From an uncultured Ilumatobacter sp. (GTDB lineage: Bacteria; Actinomycetota; Acidimicrobiia; Acidimicrobiales; Ilumatobacteraceae), in assembly GCA_938091165.1 (NCBI GenBank), contig CALKNK010000020.1:1-64000 (forward strand): a stretch of DNA of 64,000 bases. Reading direction: 5' to 3'. This document shows positions 1-8,083 of this stretch, in pieces (position 1 is the stretch's first letter; every line of letters begins with the position of its first letter). The translations under genes and the position numbers were made by a program. The notes under the pieces are model-generated. The model was not told where the DNA came from. It did no database searches and saw only the letters and a list, made by a program, of their open reading frames with translations.

Positions 1-266
1 TCGATAGCCACGGCAGCACCGACGCGTTTGCTGATCAGCTTCGTTACCACGACCACTCGTTCAAGCTGGTGAACTCGCGTCTCGATCCGGTCGCCCACGA
101 CAAGTTTCGCAGCCGGCTTGACTGTCTTGCCGTTCAGCTTCACATGACCCGAACGGCACAGCTCCGCGGCGTCGGCGCGTGTCTTGGTGATTCGAACCGA
201 CCATAGCCACTGGTCAACGCGAGGCGTCGCGTTGCCTTGCTGCTGCGAGCGGTCATCAATGGTCAC
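1..266 (-). CDS. S4-domain RNA-binding protein (Hsp15-like), 3' end outside window
   Basis: The minus strand encodes 88 codons from a GTG at 266 and runs off the left edge. The visible part contains a typical S4 RNA-binding motif: RVDQWLWSVRITKTRADAAE, then LCRSGHVKLNGK and a basic LISKRVG stretch. Proteins of this family, such as E. coli Hsp15 (HslR), bind structured RNA and recycle stalled 50S subunits that carry peptidyl-tRNA. The GTG start is chosen because a TACCGT -10 box lies exactly 7 bases upstream, which implies a leaderless transcript. The gene is divergent from the desaturase at 394. The family assignment is secure; the exact substrate is not. Confidence 0.8.
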   Translation of the reverse strand, partial: MTIDDRSQQQGNATPRVDQWLWSVRITKTRADAAELCRSGHVKLNGKTVKPAAKLVVGDRIETRVHQLERVVVVTKLISKRVGAAVAI

Positions 267-273
267 GACCAGA

Positions 274-279
274 ACGGTA
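274..279 (-). promoter_or_regulatory. -10 box of S4-domain gene (leaderless)
   Basis: TACCGT on the minus strand ends 7 bases before the GTG at 266. This is the spacing expected if transcription starts at the start codon. No clear -35 box is visible. Confidence 0.5.
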
Positions 280-366
280 TCTAGTGTGAACCAAGCACGC
301 AGCACGGCAGCACTGCGCTCCATCACCACCCCGATGCGGAAAAATCGTCCGCCTGATTCCCTAAGC

Positions 367-382
367 TACCTACTGGTCGGTA
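367..382. promoter_or_regulatory. 16-bp palindromic operator, TetR-type
   Basis: TACCTACTGGTCGGTA fits the perfect dyad TACCNACNNGTNGGTA. It overlaps the -10 box of the desaturase gene, where a bound repressor would block RNA polymerase. TetR-family regulators of actinobacterial lipid genes use similar 16-18 bp dyads. No tetR gene lies in the window, so the regulator is unknown. Confidence 0.5.
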
Positions 383-386
383 GGCT
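381..386 (+). promoter_or_regulatory. -10 box of acyl-ACP desaturase (leaderless)
   Basis: TAGGCT is followed by 7 bases and the GTG at 394. It overlaps the right half of the palindromic operator. Confidence 0.5.
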
Positions 387-393
387 AGGTTGT

Positions 394-1314
394 GTGAACG
401 AGCAGGAAATCCTCCAGGCCATCACTCCTGACGTCGAGCGGCTGCTCGAACGGCACCTCGAGACTTCCAAAGAATGGTTTCCGCACGAGTACGTGCCGTA
501 CAGCCGCGGACGTGACCACATGGAAGGTCACGTCTGGAGTCCCGAGGACGCAGATCTTGCCGGCGCCAAACTGACCCCCGAGGTTCGCAGCGCTCTGCTG
601 GTCAACCTTCTTACTGAAGACAACCTGCCGTACTACTTCCGCTCCGTCGAGCGAATGTTCGGCAAAGACGGTGCCTGGGGCACCTGGGCTCGCCGCTGGA
701 CCGCCGAAGAAGGTCGCCACGCGATGGCGATCTACGGCTACCTCATGGTCACCCGTGCGATCGACCCCGTCGAGCTCGAACGGTCGCGCATGGTGCAGGT
801 CAGCAAAGGAGAAACACCCGACCCTGAGACTACGCACGAAGGGTTCATTTACCTTGCGCTCCAGGAACTAGCGACACGCATCTCACACCGCAACACCGGA
901 GCCCAGATCGGCGACCCTGTCGGCTACGAAGTGATGAAGCGAGTAGGCAGTGACGAAAATCTTCACCAACTTTTTTACCGCGATCTCGCTGCAGCGGCTA
1001 TCGCAGCCGACCCCAACACGATGATGATCGCCATGGAGAAGCAGGTCCGCCACTTTTCCATGCCCGGCACCGGGATCCCTGAATTCGAGCGTCATGCGAA
1101 GGCGATCGCCAAAACCGGCATCTACGACCTGCAGATCCACCACGAACAAATCCTCGCTCCAGTCGTTCTGCGTCAATGGGACGCAGCCAACATCGGCGGT
1201 CTGTCCGGCGAAGGTGCTGCGGCTCAAGAGAAGCTGATGAAGCGGATGGCCACCAGCGCCCGCGTAGCTAAGCGCTACGCCGAGAAGCGTGCAGCGGAGA
1301 TGCAACCGGCCTGA
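394..1314 (+). CDS. acyl-ACP desaturase, ferritin-like di-iron (306 aa)
   Basis: This soluble di-iron desaturase inserts a cis double bond into acyl chains bound to ACP. It belongs to the family of plant stearoyl-ACP desaturase and mycobacterial DesA1/DesA2. Iron-ligand motifs are visible: a Glu in LLTEDNLPYYF, the E-E-x-R-H motif in AEEGRHAMAIYG, and E-x-x-H in GSDENLHQLFYRD. The frame stays open to 184, but the GTG at 394 is preferred because a -10 box sits 7 bases before it and the protein then begins VNEQEILQ, close to the usual family start. The gene ends 34 bp before the convergent CopC-CopD gene. The operator at the promoter suggests control by a lipid-responsive repressor. Confidence 0.88.
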   Translation: MNEQEILQAITPDVERLLERHLETSKEWFPHEYVPYSRGRDHMEGHVWSPEDADLAGAKLTPEVRSALLVNLLTEDNLPYYFRSVERMFGKDGAWGTWARRWTAEEGRHAMAIYGYLMVTRAIDPVELERSRMVQVSKGETPDPETTHEGFIYLALQELATRISHRNTGAQIGDPVGYEVMKRVGSDENLHQLFYRDLAAAAIAADPNTMMIAMEKQVRHFSMPGTGIPEFERHAKAIAKTGIYDLQIHHEQILAPVVLRQWDAANIGGLSGEGAAAQEKLMKRMATSARVAKRYAEKRAAEMQPA

Positions 1315-1348
1315 ACGAAGCGCTCGACCGAATTCGAGCGCAGCCAGG

Positions 1349-2914
1349 TCAGAGCGTCGACGCGGCGACCAGCAACGCAGTCGCAGCTGCCGCAGCCAGC
1401 ACGAGTCCAGCTTCAATGGTGACGGTGCGCCGCGTCGTGGCAATCACCACCTGATTGGTCGGTTCCGCTGTCAGCTCTGGCAGCACACGGAAATGGTTGT
1501 AGGCGCCGAGCAATGCGGCTGCAGCAACCAATGCCAGCTTGAGAATCATCAGGCGACCCCAGTCGGTCCCGGCGTATCCCAACACATCGTTGTCGATGAA
1601 CAACGCCATCACAACACCCGCGACTCCGGTGAGAGCGAGCGCAGCCATCGCAAGCACCGAGAATCGCACCACCATCTCGAGAGCGAACGAGTTGACGCCG
1701 TCGTGGTGTCGGCGCCACAGCACGACCGCCAGGGCGACCAGGCCACCGGCCCACGCTGCTGCACCAGCCACGTGCACGACACTTATCAGCGCGTGCAGCA
1801 CACGCGGTCCACGGCTCACGGTGTGACCGTCGAAGGCAAAAGAGATGGCGATCAGCGCGGCACCGGTCAGACCGATGTTGTCGAGACCGGATGGCCGCCA
1901 CCGCGCCTCGGCCGATTGCAGCCGCCCAGCAGCGACATCGGCGCCTGGTCGGTCGACAACGGCCGCCGAGAGCGAACGGGTCCGGGGAGCCGACGACACG
2001 CCCGTGATCGCGGCGAAGCCGACGATGAGTAGGCCGCCGCCGAGCAGACGTGCCAGTGCGGCGCGTCCGGCGCCATCACCGACCACCTCGCCGAATCCGC
2101 CAAGTAGCGACGACAACCCGACGAGCTCAAGCGCTGCGCCGAAGAGCACGGCGATGCCCAACCAGCGGACAGCCCGGATGAGCGTCCCGAGTTCCTCCCG
2201 ACGGCCGGCGAACGCGAACGCGGCAAACACCAGCATGCCGATTGCAGCCACAGCTGCGGGATACATCAACAGTCGCCCGATGCGGGCAACACTTTCGCCA
2301 TCATCAGCAGCAGCGGCGTCGCCAAGTACGGGTGCGACTGGTGCGGAGCCAGACGAGTCGAGCTCCGTGACAGCGCCCACTGAGGCGTCGTCGATCGAGG
2401 CGGTTGGCGCAGCGGTCACCAGTGATGGGGTTGCGGCGACTGCTGCGGTCTCCGGCACGGTCTCGGGGGGCGCAGTCGCCGGTGGCGTGGCGCCAGATTC
2501 CGGCACGGTCGTCGTCGGCGCAACATCAACCGTGACGTTGAACGCGAACGTGCCGTCGACGAAGTGTGTGTCGTCCGAGCGAACCCGCCATGCCAGAGCG
2601 TACGAACCGGCGACCAGCGGCGGGTCGAACGTGGCAACGACGTCGTTACCAGTCTGCACGACAGAGACGGCGAGAATCGTGGTGCCGGCATCATCGGCCA
2701 CAGCAACGCTATCGGGTTCGGCAATCGGCGTACCCGTGAACGAGAGCGAAATCGTGTCGAGCGGTCCGGACACCGTCTCACCGTCAGCAGGCGATGACGT
2801 GCTGAGCCCCGTGTGTGCAAAGGCAGTCGATGCCACGAGGGCGACAACCAGGACCATCAGCGCGAAGAGGACCATCTTTCGCTTGAAGTCCGAGTGGCGC
2901 GACTGCACCGCCAC
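1349..2914 (-). CDS. CopC-CopD fusion, copper resistance/import protein (521 aa)
   Basis: An N-terminal signal peptide ends at about residue 33 in STAFAHTG. It would leave His as the first or near-first residue of a CopC domain, as copper binding requires. The second ligand motif, D-T-H, is present in DDTHFVDGTF. A Thr/Pro/Ala-rich linker follows (about residues 130-200), then a CopD membrane domain of about eight helices to the C-terminus. CopC carries Cu(II) outside the membrane and CopD is thought to move copper across it. The start is the GTG at 2914. An internal ATG at 2875 would still keep the signal peptide, so the start is uncertain. A second paralogue at 37473 lacks the copper ligands. 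Confidence 0.85.
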   Translation of the reverse strand: MAVQSRHSDFKRKMVLFALMVLVVALVASTAFAHTGLSTSSPADGETVSGPLDTISLSFTGTPIAEPDSVAVADDAGTTILAVSVVQTGNDVVATFDPPLVAGSYALAWRVRSDDTHFVDGTFAFNVTVDVAPTTTVPESGATPPATAPPETVPETAAVAATPSLVTAAPTASIDDASVGAVTELDSSGSAPVAPVLGDAAAADDGESVARIGRLLMYPAAVAAIGMLVFAAFAFAGRREELGTLIRAVRWLGIAVLFGAALELVGLSSLLGGFGEVVGDGAGRAALARLLGGGLLIVGFAAITGVSSAPRTRSLSAAVVDRPGADVAAGRLQSAEARWRPSGLDNIGLTGAALIAISFAFDGHTVSRGPRVLHALISVVHVAGAAAWAGGLVALAVVLWRRHHDGVNSFALEMVVRFSVLAMAALALTGVAGVVMALFIDNDVLGYAGTDWGRLMILKLALVAAAALLGAYNHFRVLPELTAEPTNQVVIATTRRTVTIEAGLVLAAAAATALLVAASTL

Positions 2915-3019
2915 AGTCTGCCACCGTCAAGGGTCCGGGGCGACGCAGCGCTCAGTAAAAGTCCGGGAGAGCAAACAGGAGCGCGTCGGTCATGGCTTTA
3001 CTGCGTTCGCGAATATTTA

Positions 3020-3045
3020 GCGCAAACCGCTGGCGCAAACCGCTG
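3020..3045. repeat. 13-bp perfect tandem duplication
   Basis: The unit gcgcaaaccgctg occurs twice in a row. It is followed by two small dyads, CCGCTggtAGCGG and CACCAcTGGTG. All lie in the leader of thpR. Confidence 0.8.
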
Positions 3046-3097
3046 GTAGCGGGCACCACTGGTGGCGAATGACATGCCAGAAGCCAAGCTGGGGTCA

Positions 3098-3607
3098 ATG
3101 GCACGACTCTTTCTCGCCGTGTGGCCACCGGATCATGTGATGGAGATGCTGGGCGAACTCCCCCGCAAGGACCAGCGAGGCGTTCGGTTTGTCCCTCCGG
3201 AGAGTTGGCATACGACGCTGCGGTTCCTCGGCGACGCGGACCCCGACGAAGTCTCCGACGCGCTGCGATACGCCTCGTTGCCGGCCGCCACAGCAACCGT
3301 CGGCCCTGCCATCGATATGCTCGGCACACACTCGGTGATTGCACCGGTCGCCGGCCTCGACGAGTTGGCCGCGGCGATAGTCAACGCTACCGACGGCCTG
3401 GGCACGCTCGCGCCGCGACCCACCTACAACGGCCACATCACTGTTGCTCGCGTGAAGCGCGGCTCAATCGTCCGGAAAGTGGTGGGCATACTGTGTGCAT
3501 CGTCGTTCAAGGTCACCGAGGTGGCGCTGGTCGAAAGTCGACTGCACCCCACCGGGTCGACCTATTCGACCCTTGAGTCCTGGCCCGTTGAGCGTGCCGC
3601 GGAGTAG
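3098..3607 (+). CDS. thpR: RNA 2',3'-cyclic phosphodiesterase, LigT/ThpR family (169 aa)
   Basis: The protein has the two H-x-T-x motifs that define the 2H phosphoesterase fold: HTTLRFLG near residue 38 and HITVARVK near residue 115. Members hydrolyse 2',3'-cyclic phosphodiester ends of RNA and can ligate tRNA halves in vitro. The ATG at 3098 gives MARLFLAVWPP, the usual N-terminus. In-frame starts at 3062 and 3074 would add 8-12 poorly conserved residues. GGGG lies just upstream of 3098, at slightly short spacing for a ribosome-binding site. Confidence 0.85.
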   Translation: MARLFLAVWPPDHVMEMLGELPRKDQRGVRFVPPESWHTTLRFLGDADPDEVSDALRYASLPAATATVGPAIDMLGTHSVIAPVAGLDELAAAIVNATDGLGTLAPRPTYNGHITVARVKRGSIVRKVVGILCASSFKVTEVALVESRLHPTGSTYSTLESWPVERAAE

Positions 3608-3693
3608 CCGTCAGGTTTCCCCAGTCCGCATGCCACCCGTCTATTGACGGTGGATTTCTCGTGGCGGTCGACGAAGTACGCAATGCTGGGGAG

Positions 3694-4290
3694 ATGACCG
3701 ACGCTCCTCCCGCCAGCATCGAACCCCTCCCAGGTCGAGTCACCTCTCCTCGCCTCACGTTGCGCCGGTGGCACCATGACGAGGCCGCGACACTTTCTGC
3801 TGGTGTGGCCGCAAGCCTCGAATACCTTCGGCCCTGGATGCCATGGGCCAGGTTCGAGCCGCTCACTCTCGCCGAACGCGTGCGACTCATCGAGGGATGG
3901 ACCCGCGACTGGGAGGAGGGCGGCGATGTCGTGTTCGGCGTCTTTCGCGGCGGCGAGATAATCGGCGGCGCGGGACTGCACCGGCGCAGCGGGCCGGGCA
4001 CCCTCGATATTGGCTACTGGATTCACGTCAACCACGTCCGGCATGGCTACGCCACGGAGTTGACGACGGCGCTGACCACCACAGCGTTTGGGATCGATGG
4101 CATTCAGGTCGTTCATATCCAAACCGATGAAGCAAACGAGGCAAGTGCGTCTGTTCCGGCCAAACTCGGCTTTCGTCGATCTGCCACCATCGACCGCGCG
4201 CCGGAAGCTCCGGCCGAGTCCGGTCGCCTCATCGACTGGACGATGACACCCGACGTGTGGGCTACACGCGCTGCACATCTGAACGACTGA
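3694..4290 (+). CDS. GNAT acetyltransferase, RimJ/RimL type (198 aa)
   Basis: The sequence TSPRLTLRRWHHDEAATL at the N-terminus, and GTLDIGYWIHVNHVRHGYAT with the later ANEASASVPAKLGF, are typical of ribosomal-protein-serine/alanine acetyltransferases. These transfer an acetyl group from acetyl-CoA to an N-terminal amine or a small molecule. The substrate cannot be told from the sequence. The ATG at 3694 follows GGGGAG directly. A GTG at 3661 with GGTGGA six bases upstream would add 11 residues and is a real alternative. The gene converges on the nitroreductase with a 50-bp gap. Confidence 0.78.
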   Translation: MTDAPPASIEPLPGRVTSPRLTLRRWHHDEAATLSAGVAASLEYLRPWMPWARFEPLTLAERVRLIEGWTRDWEEGGDVVFGVFRGGEIIGGAGLHRRSGPGTLDIGYWIHVNHVRHGYATELTTALTTTAFGIDGIQVVHIQTDEANEASASVPAKLGFRRSATIDRAPEAPAESGRLIDWTMTPDVWATRAAHLND

Positions 4291-4340
4291 GGTGCACGAC
4301 GTCGCGCAACCGCAAGGCTGGCGCGGTCAGGCTGGCAGCA

Positions 4341-5012
4341 TCACGACCAGGTGGTGCCGAAGGTGTTCCGGTAGGCGAGTTGGGCAGGTGGTTGCCGGGT
4401 GATTGGGCCGTGGCCCTTGCCCACCGGGTAGCCGATCGGGACCAAAGCCGCAGTCGCCCAACCGTCCGGGATGCCGAGCAGCGTCTTCACCTCGTCCTCG
4501 CGGAGACAGTGCAACGTCGTCAACGTGCATCCGAGCCCTTCCGCGACACAGGCCAACATGGCGTTCTGCACCGCCGGGTAAATCGATCCGCCGCCGACGA
4601 CACTGACGCGATCGAGCTTGACGTCGGTGATCGCCATCATCTTGGGGTTGGCACAGAACACGAGAATGGCCGGCGCCTCGTGCAAGTGATCGGCCAGGTA
4701 GTCGCCTGCCGCGGCGACGCGCTCCCACGGTGCGAGCTGCTCGGGCGGCAGCCCTTCCATCATCTTCATGAACCCGCCGACGTACTTCGCCCACTCGGGC
4801 GCGTAGATGTTGGCAAGACCCTGCTTCACGTCCGGGTCGGTCGCCACGATGACGCGCCACGGCTGAGTGTTGCCGCCGGTCGGCGCCCAACACGCTGCCT
4901 GCAGCACACGCTCAAGCACGTCGTCGGGAATCGGATCGGGCCGCAACTTGCGCACCGCACGCAGCGTGCTCATTGCGTCGTAGAGACCGTGCTGTGCAGG
5001 TGCGTCGCTCAC
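4341..5012 (-). CDS. nitroreductase-family FMN oxidoreductase (223 aa)
   Basis: The N-terminal MSTLRAVRKLRPDPIPDD and the segment WAPTGGNTQPWRVIVATD are the FMN-binding signature of the nitroreductase fold. The C-terminal GYPVGKGHGP also fits. Such flavoproteins reduce nitro groups, quinones or enones with NAD(P)H. The true substrate is unknown. The start is a GTG at 5012. No -10 or Shine-Dalgarno signal is obvious. Confidence 0.82.
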   Translation of the reverse strand: MSDAPAQHGLYDAMSTLRAVRKLRPDPIPDDVLERVLQAACWAPTGGNTQPWRVIVATDPDVKQGLANIYAPEWAKYVGGFMKMMEGLPPEQLAPWERVAAAGDYLADHLHEAPAILVFCANPKMMAITDVKLDRVSVVGGGSIYPAVQNAMLACVAEGLGCTLTTLHCLREDEVKTLLGIPDGWATAALVPIGYPVGKGHGPITRQPPAQLAYRNTFGTTWS

Positions 5013-5509
5013 ACGACCAGCGTGCCACAGCGAACCCGAATGATCGTCAGCCGCAGCGAGTCATAGCTGTCGGCACGAGTCAACTGACCACCAATCCGAA
5101 CGAGGTCGGCGCTCTATCAAACTCGGTTGCAGGGATGCTCCGAACGATCGATCCCGCTATTCCTGCGGGAACGATGTCGTCGGTTCCTTAGCCCAGGAGT
5201 GATCGACGACGAGCTGTTAGCCCACCCATTTCGCTTCGGTGATGTCGACCGAGTGATCGAGTCACTCGCCGACCCGGACGCTTCCCGACAACAAAAGTCG
5301 AACATGTCTCCCGCAGGTCCGCTCTGCGGACAGATCGGAAGGTCTCGTTCAGGGCGAACCGCATGGCATGCAGAGCGCGAGTTCAACGCTTAGTGACCAA
5401 CACCTGATGGATCGCCCGACGGTGACTCCCGCCGGGCGGTCTCCCCTGCGCCGGCTGCGCTCCGGCCGATCCACACCATCCGCACTCACGCACTCACGCA
5501 CTCACGCAC
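5013..5509. other. ~500-bp stretch without a convincing gene
   Basis: Both strands carry open frames of about 88 codons (5127-5393 plus, 5117-5386 minus), but neither has a recognisable domain or start signal. The stretch holds several small hairpins: TCCCGC/GCGGGA near 5150, GTCCGC/GCGGAC near 5320, and the larger one at 5413. Confidence 0.5.
5413..5438. terminator. GC-rich hairpin downstream of HAD gene
   Basis: CGCCCGACGG and CCGCCGGGCG pair over 10 bp with one mismatch around a 6-base loop. It lies about 70 bp past the stop codon of the minus-strand HAD gene. There is no U-tract, so this is only a possible terminator. Confidence 0.35.
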
Positions 5510-5520
5510 TCACGCACTCA
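5481..5520. repeat. microsatellite: five perfect copies of an 8-bp unit
   Basis: The unit cgcactca is repeated five times without error. The stop codon of the HAD phosphatase gene (5510-5512, minus strand) lies inside the array. Confidence 0.9.
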
Positions 5521-6229
5521 AGACAATCGTGGCGACGTCGGCAAGGGTGGTCGCCACATGGTCGATGCGCGGCACGGCTGGTGGCTTAAGACCGTCCGGG
5601 TTGAACCAGCAGGTCACGCAACCAGCTGCTGCGCCACCGGCGATGTCCGAGCTCAGACTGTCGCCGACCACGAGCACCGAAGCAGGATCGGGATTGCCAT
5701 GCGCCCCGAGCGCAACATCAAAAAACGCCTGGCTCGGCTTGGCGTGGCCGATCTCGCTCGACACGGTGACTGAGGTGAAATAGTCCTCGAGTTCGAACTG
5801 GGCAAGGCGAGGCCGTTGCACTTCGCCGTAGCCGTTGGTGATCAAGCCCATGGTTACTGCTCCGTCGAGCTGATCGAGAAGCTCTATTGCACCCGGCCAC
5901 AGCACCCCCGATCGACCAAGCCAAGCGAGGTACTGAGGTGCCAACGAAGCTGGGTCGAGTTGGAGATCGGTGTGCTCGATCAGCAGACGGAACCGTTCGT
6001 CGTTCAACGTGTCGAGCGTGAGCTCACCCGCCTCGAGCTGTTCCCAGAGCGGAGCCGCAAGACGCTTGAATGTGGGGAGGTACTTCCCTCCGTCGGAGAT
6101 GCCATGATCTGCGAGGAGCGCAGGAAGCGCCGCTCGCTGCGCCGATGCGAAGTCCGAGAGGGTGTTATCGAGGTCGAACAGGACCAGGTCGTACGGGGAA
6201 CGAATCTCAGCCGGAGCATCGGGAGGCAC
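5510..6229 (-). CDS. HAD-family hydrolase, YjjG-like nucleotidase/phosphatase (239 aa)
   Basis: All four HAD motifs are visible. Motif I is FDLDNTLSDF with the nucleophile Asp, motif II is LITNGYGE, the motif III Lys is in GHAKPSQAFF, and motif IV is VVGDSLSSDIAGG. The DNTL form of motif I and the overall pattern resemble E. coli YjjG, a house-cleaning pyrimidine 5'-nucleotidase. The substrate is inferred. The start is a GTG with a TAGCTT -10 box 6 bases upstream, suggesting a leaderless transcript. The last codons and the stop lie in an 8-bp microsatellite. Confidence 0.83.
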   Translation of the reverse strand: MPPDAPAEIRSPYDLVLFDLDNTLSDFASAQRAALPALLADHGISDGGKYLPTFKRLAAPLWEQLEAGELTLDTLNDERFRLLIEHTDLQLDPASLAPQYLAWLGRSGVLWPGAIELLDQLDGAVTMGLITNGYGEVQRPRLAQFELEDYFTSVTVSSEIGHAKPSQAFFDVALGAHGNPDPASVLVVGDSLSSDIAGGAAAGCVTCWFNPDGLKPPAVPRIDHVATTLADVATIVLSA

Positions 6230-6235
6230 ACTTGC

Positions 6236-6241
6236 AAGCTA
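6236..6241 (-). promoter_or_regulatory. -10 box of HAD gene (leaderless)
   Basis: TAGCTT on the minus strand, then 6 bases and the GTG at 6229. Confidence 0.4.
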
Positions 6242-6490
6242 TCGACGTCGCCAGTTACTGGCGGTCGCGATCCTGGTCGCAGACGCAACGACCGAAACAA
6301 GTGCGTTGACGCGCATGGCCGCGATCCGATCGAGGACAACGGCGTCAACCTGAGATTCCCAGGACTCACGGGAGGTACCGGCACATCCCGGGTTGTTGAG
6401 CTCGAGTTCTTGAGCCTGAGCCGCAAAATTCGGCAGCCGGACTGAGCAGCCTGATTCAGCAGGTCGAGCGGTCTGACTCGCCAGCCTCGA

Positions 6491-8083
6491 TCAACGGGCG
6501 ATGACGTTGACGGTTTCGGCGGCGTCGATCAGCCAGCTGGGGAACACTCCCACGAACAGGGTGAACGCAACCGCAGCTGCGATCGCAAGCCCCGATGAGA
6601 GGTCGATCGAAATTCCAGTGCCAGCAGCGTCGGCCTCAACTGCGCCGTCTTCTGGGGGCGAGAGCCACATGTTGACCATGATCCGCAGATACATAAACGC
6701 CGCCACGACGGCAGCGACCATGGCGATGATTGCAAGGGCATAGCTCTCGACTTCGACGGCAGCCTGGATGACACCGAACTTTGCGATGAAGCCCGAAGTA
6801 ACGGGTACGCCAGCTCCAGCGAGCAACAGCGCGGTGAAGCCCAGCGCCAGTGCCGGTCGACGCTTTGCCATCCCTTTGAACGAATCGAGTGAAGAGTCGC
6901 CATCGCGGTTGCCCGCAGCCCGGCTGACGACAGTGACGACACCGATCATTCCGATGACCAGCACCGAGTACAACATCAGGTACAGCGCGACTGATGGCAT
7001 TCCGTCGCCAGGGTCCAACTCGCCAGCGGTGTGGCCTGCTGCTTCGACACCCACGAGGAGAAAACCAGCGTGGGTGACTGACGAGTACGCGAGCATCCGC
7101 TTGACGTCGGTCTGCACGACTGCGAGGAACGAACCAACCAGCAGCGACAAGACGGCAAGCACCCAGATGACCGGGCGCCAGTCGTCACGGAAGAACGGCA
7201 ACGCCGTGACCAGAACGCGGAGCATCGCGGCGAATGCGGCTGCCTTACCGACCGATGCCATGAGTGCGGTGACGGGCGACGGCGCACCTTGATAGACGTC
7301 CGGTGTCCATACATGGAACGGCGCTGCTGCAACTTTGAAACCAAGACCAACGATGAGCAATGCCAGCCCAGCAAAGGCCAACGCGTTTGGATTATTAAGG
7401 TCAACCTCCGATTGGAAGGTCGCCACCATCTCGGTGATGTTGGTCGTCCCGGCCGCCCCGTAGAGCAGCGCGATGCCGTAGAGGAAGAATGCTGATGCGA
7501 AACCCCCGAGTACGAAGTACTTGATGCCTGATTCCGCCGAGGCCAGCGAGCGACGGTTCGACGCGGCGAGCACGTAGAGCGCCAGCGACAGTGTTTCGAG
7601 GCCGAGGAACAGCACGATCAGGTCATTGGCCGACGCCATGACGATGCCACCGATTGCGGCCACCAAATAGAGGGCATAGATCTCAGGACCCTCGTTAGGC
7701 GTGCCCCGCAGGAACGTATCCGTGAGCATCGACACAAGTAGCACGCCAATGCAGATCATGATCGTGAGGAACATCGCAAGCGTGTCGAACGCGATCGCAC
7801 CACCCACGAGTGTGGTCGGGCCGTTGTCGGTGATGTCGTCCCACTGGACCATTGCCAGTGCGCCTGCGGTGCCGGCCGTAACCGCGGCAACCAGCGCGTA
7901 CAGCCCCTTCGGCCACGTCGATGTCAGCGCGCCCACGAGCATCATGCCCAGTGCGCCGGCAAGCAGCGTCAGCATTGGCGACAATGCAAACCAGTTGACT
8001 TCGGGGCCGACGAAGGTCTGAGTCAGCAGCGCCTGGGCCGGGGCCTCATGCGTCGAGATCTGGGACACGAGCTCAGCGATCAT
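6491..8083 (-). CDS. nuoN: NADH-quinone oxidoreductase subunit N (530 aa)
   Basis: This is one of the three antiporter-like proton-pumping subunits of complex I. About 14 membrane helices are visible, with the conserved motifs GIKYFVLGGFASAFFLYG and YSSVTHAGFLLVG. Its ATG overlaps the nuoM stop as ATGA, so translation is probably coupled. It is the last gene of the respiratory operon. The 260 bp before the HAD gene contain no further gene and only weak hairpins. Confidence 0.96.
   Translation of the reverse strand: MIAELVSQISTHEAPAQALLTQTFVGPEVNWFALSPMLTLLAGALGMMLVGALTSTWPKGLYALVAAVTAGTAGALAMVQWDDITDNGPTTLVGGAIAFDTLAMFLTIMICIGVLLVSMLTDTFLRGTPNEGPEIYALYLVAAIGGIVMASANDLIVLFLGLETLSLALYVLAASNRRSLASAESGIKYFVLGGFASAFFLYGIALLYGAAGTTNITEMVATFQSEVDLNNPNALAFAGLALLIVGLGFKVAAAPFHVWTPDVYQGAPSPVTALMASVGKAAAFAAMLRVLVTALPFFRDDWRPVIWVLAVLSLLVGSFLAVVQTDVKRMLAYSSVTHAGFLLVGVEAAGHTAGELDPGDGMPSVALYLMLYSVLVIGMIGVVTVVSRAAGNRDGDSSLDSFKGMAKRRPALALGFTALLLAGAGVPVTSGFIAKFGVIQAAVEVESYALAIIAMVAAVVAAFMYLRIMVNMWLSPPEDGAVEADAAGTGISIDLSSGLAIAAAVAFTLFVGVFPSWLIDAAETVNVIAR

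Noticed and set aside
184..393. N-terminal extension of the desaturase from 184
   Set aside because: These 70 codons overlap the S4-domain gene and contain both promoters. Composition is unlike the enzyme.
1845..3020. Long plus-strand open frame (391 codons) antisense to the CopC-CopD gene
   Set aside because: The minus strand encodes clear CopC and CopD motifs over the whole length. The plus frame is a Ser/Thr/Pro-rich shadow of it.
5481..5520. Repeat array as a CRISPR
   Set aside because: The units are 8 bp and contiguous, with no spacers.
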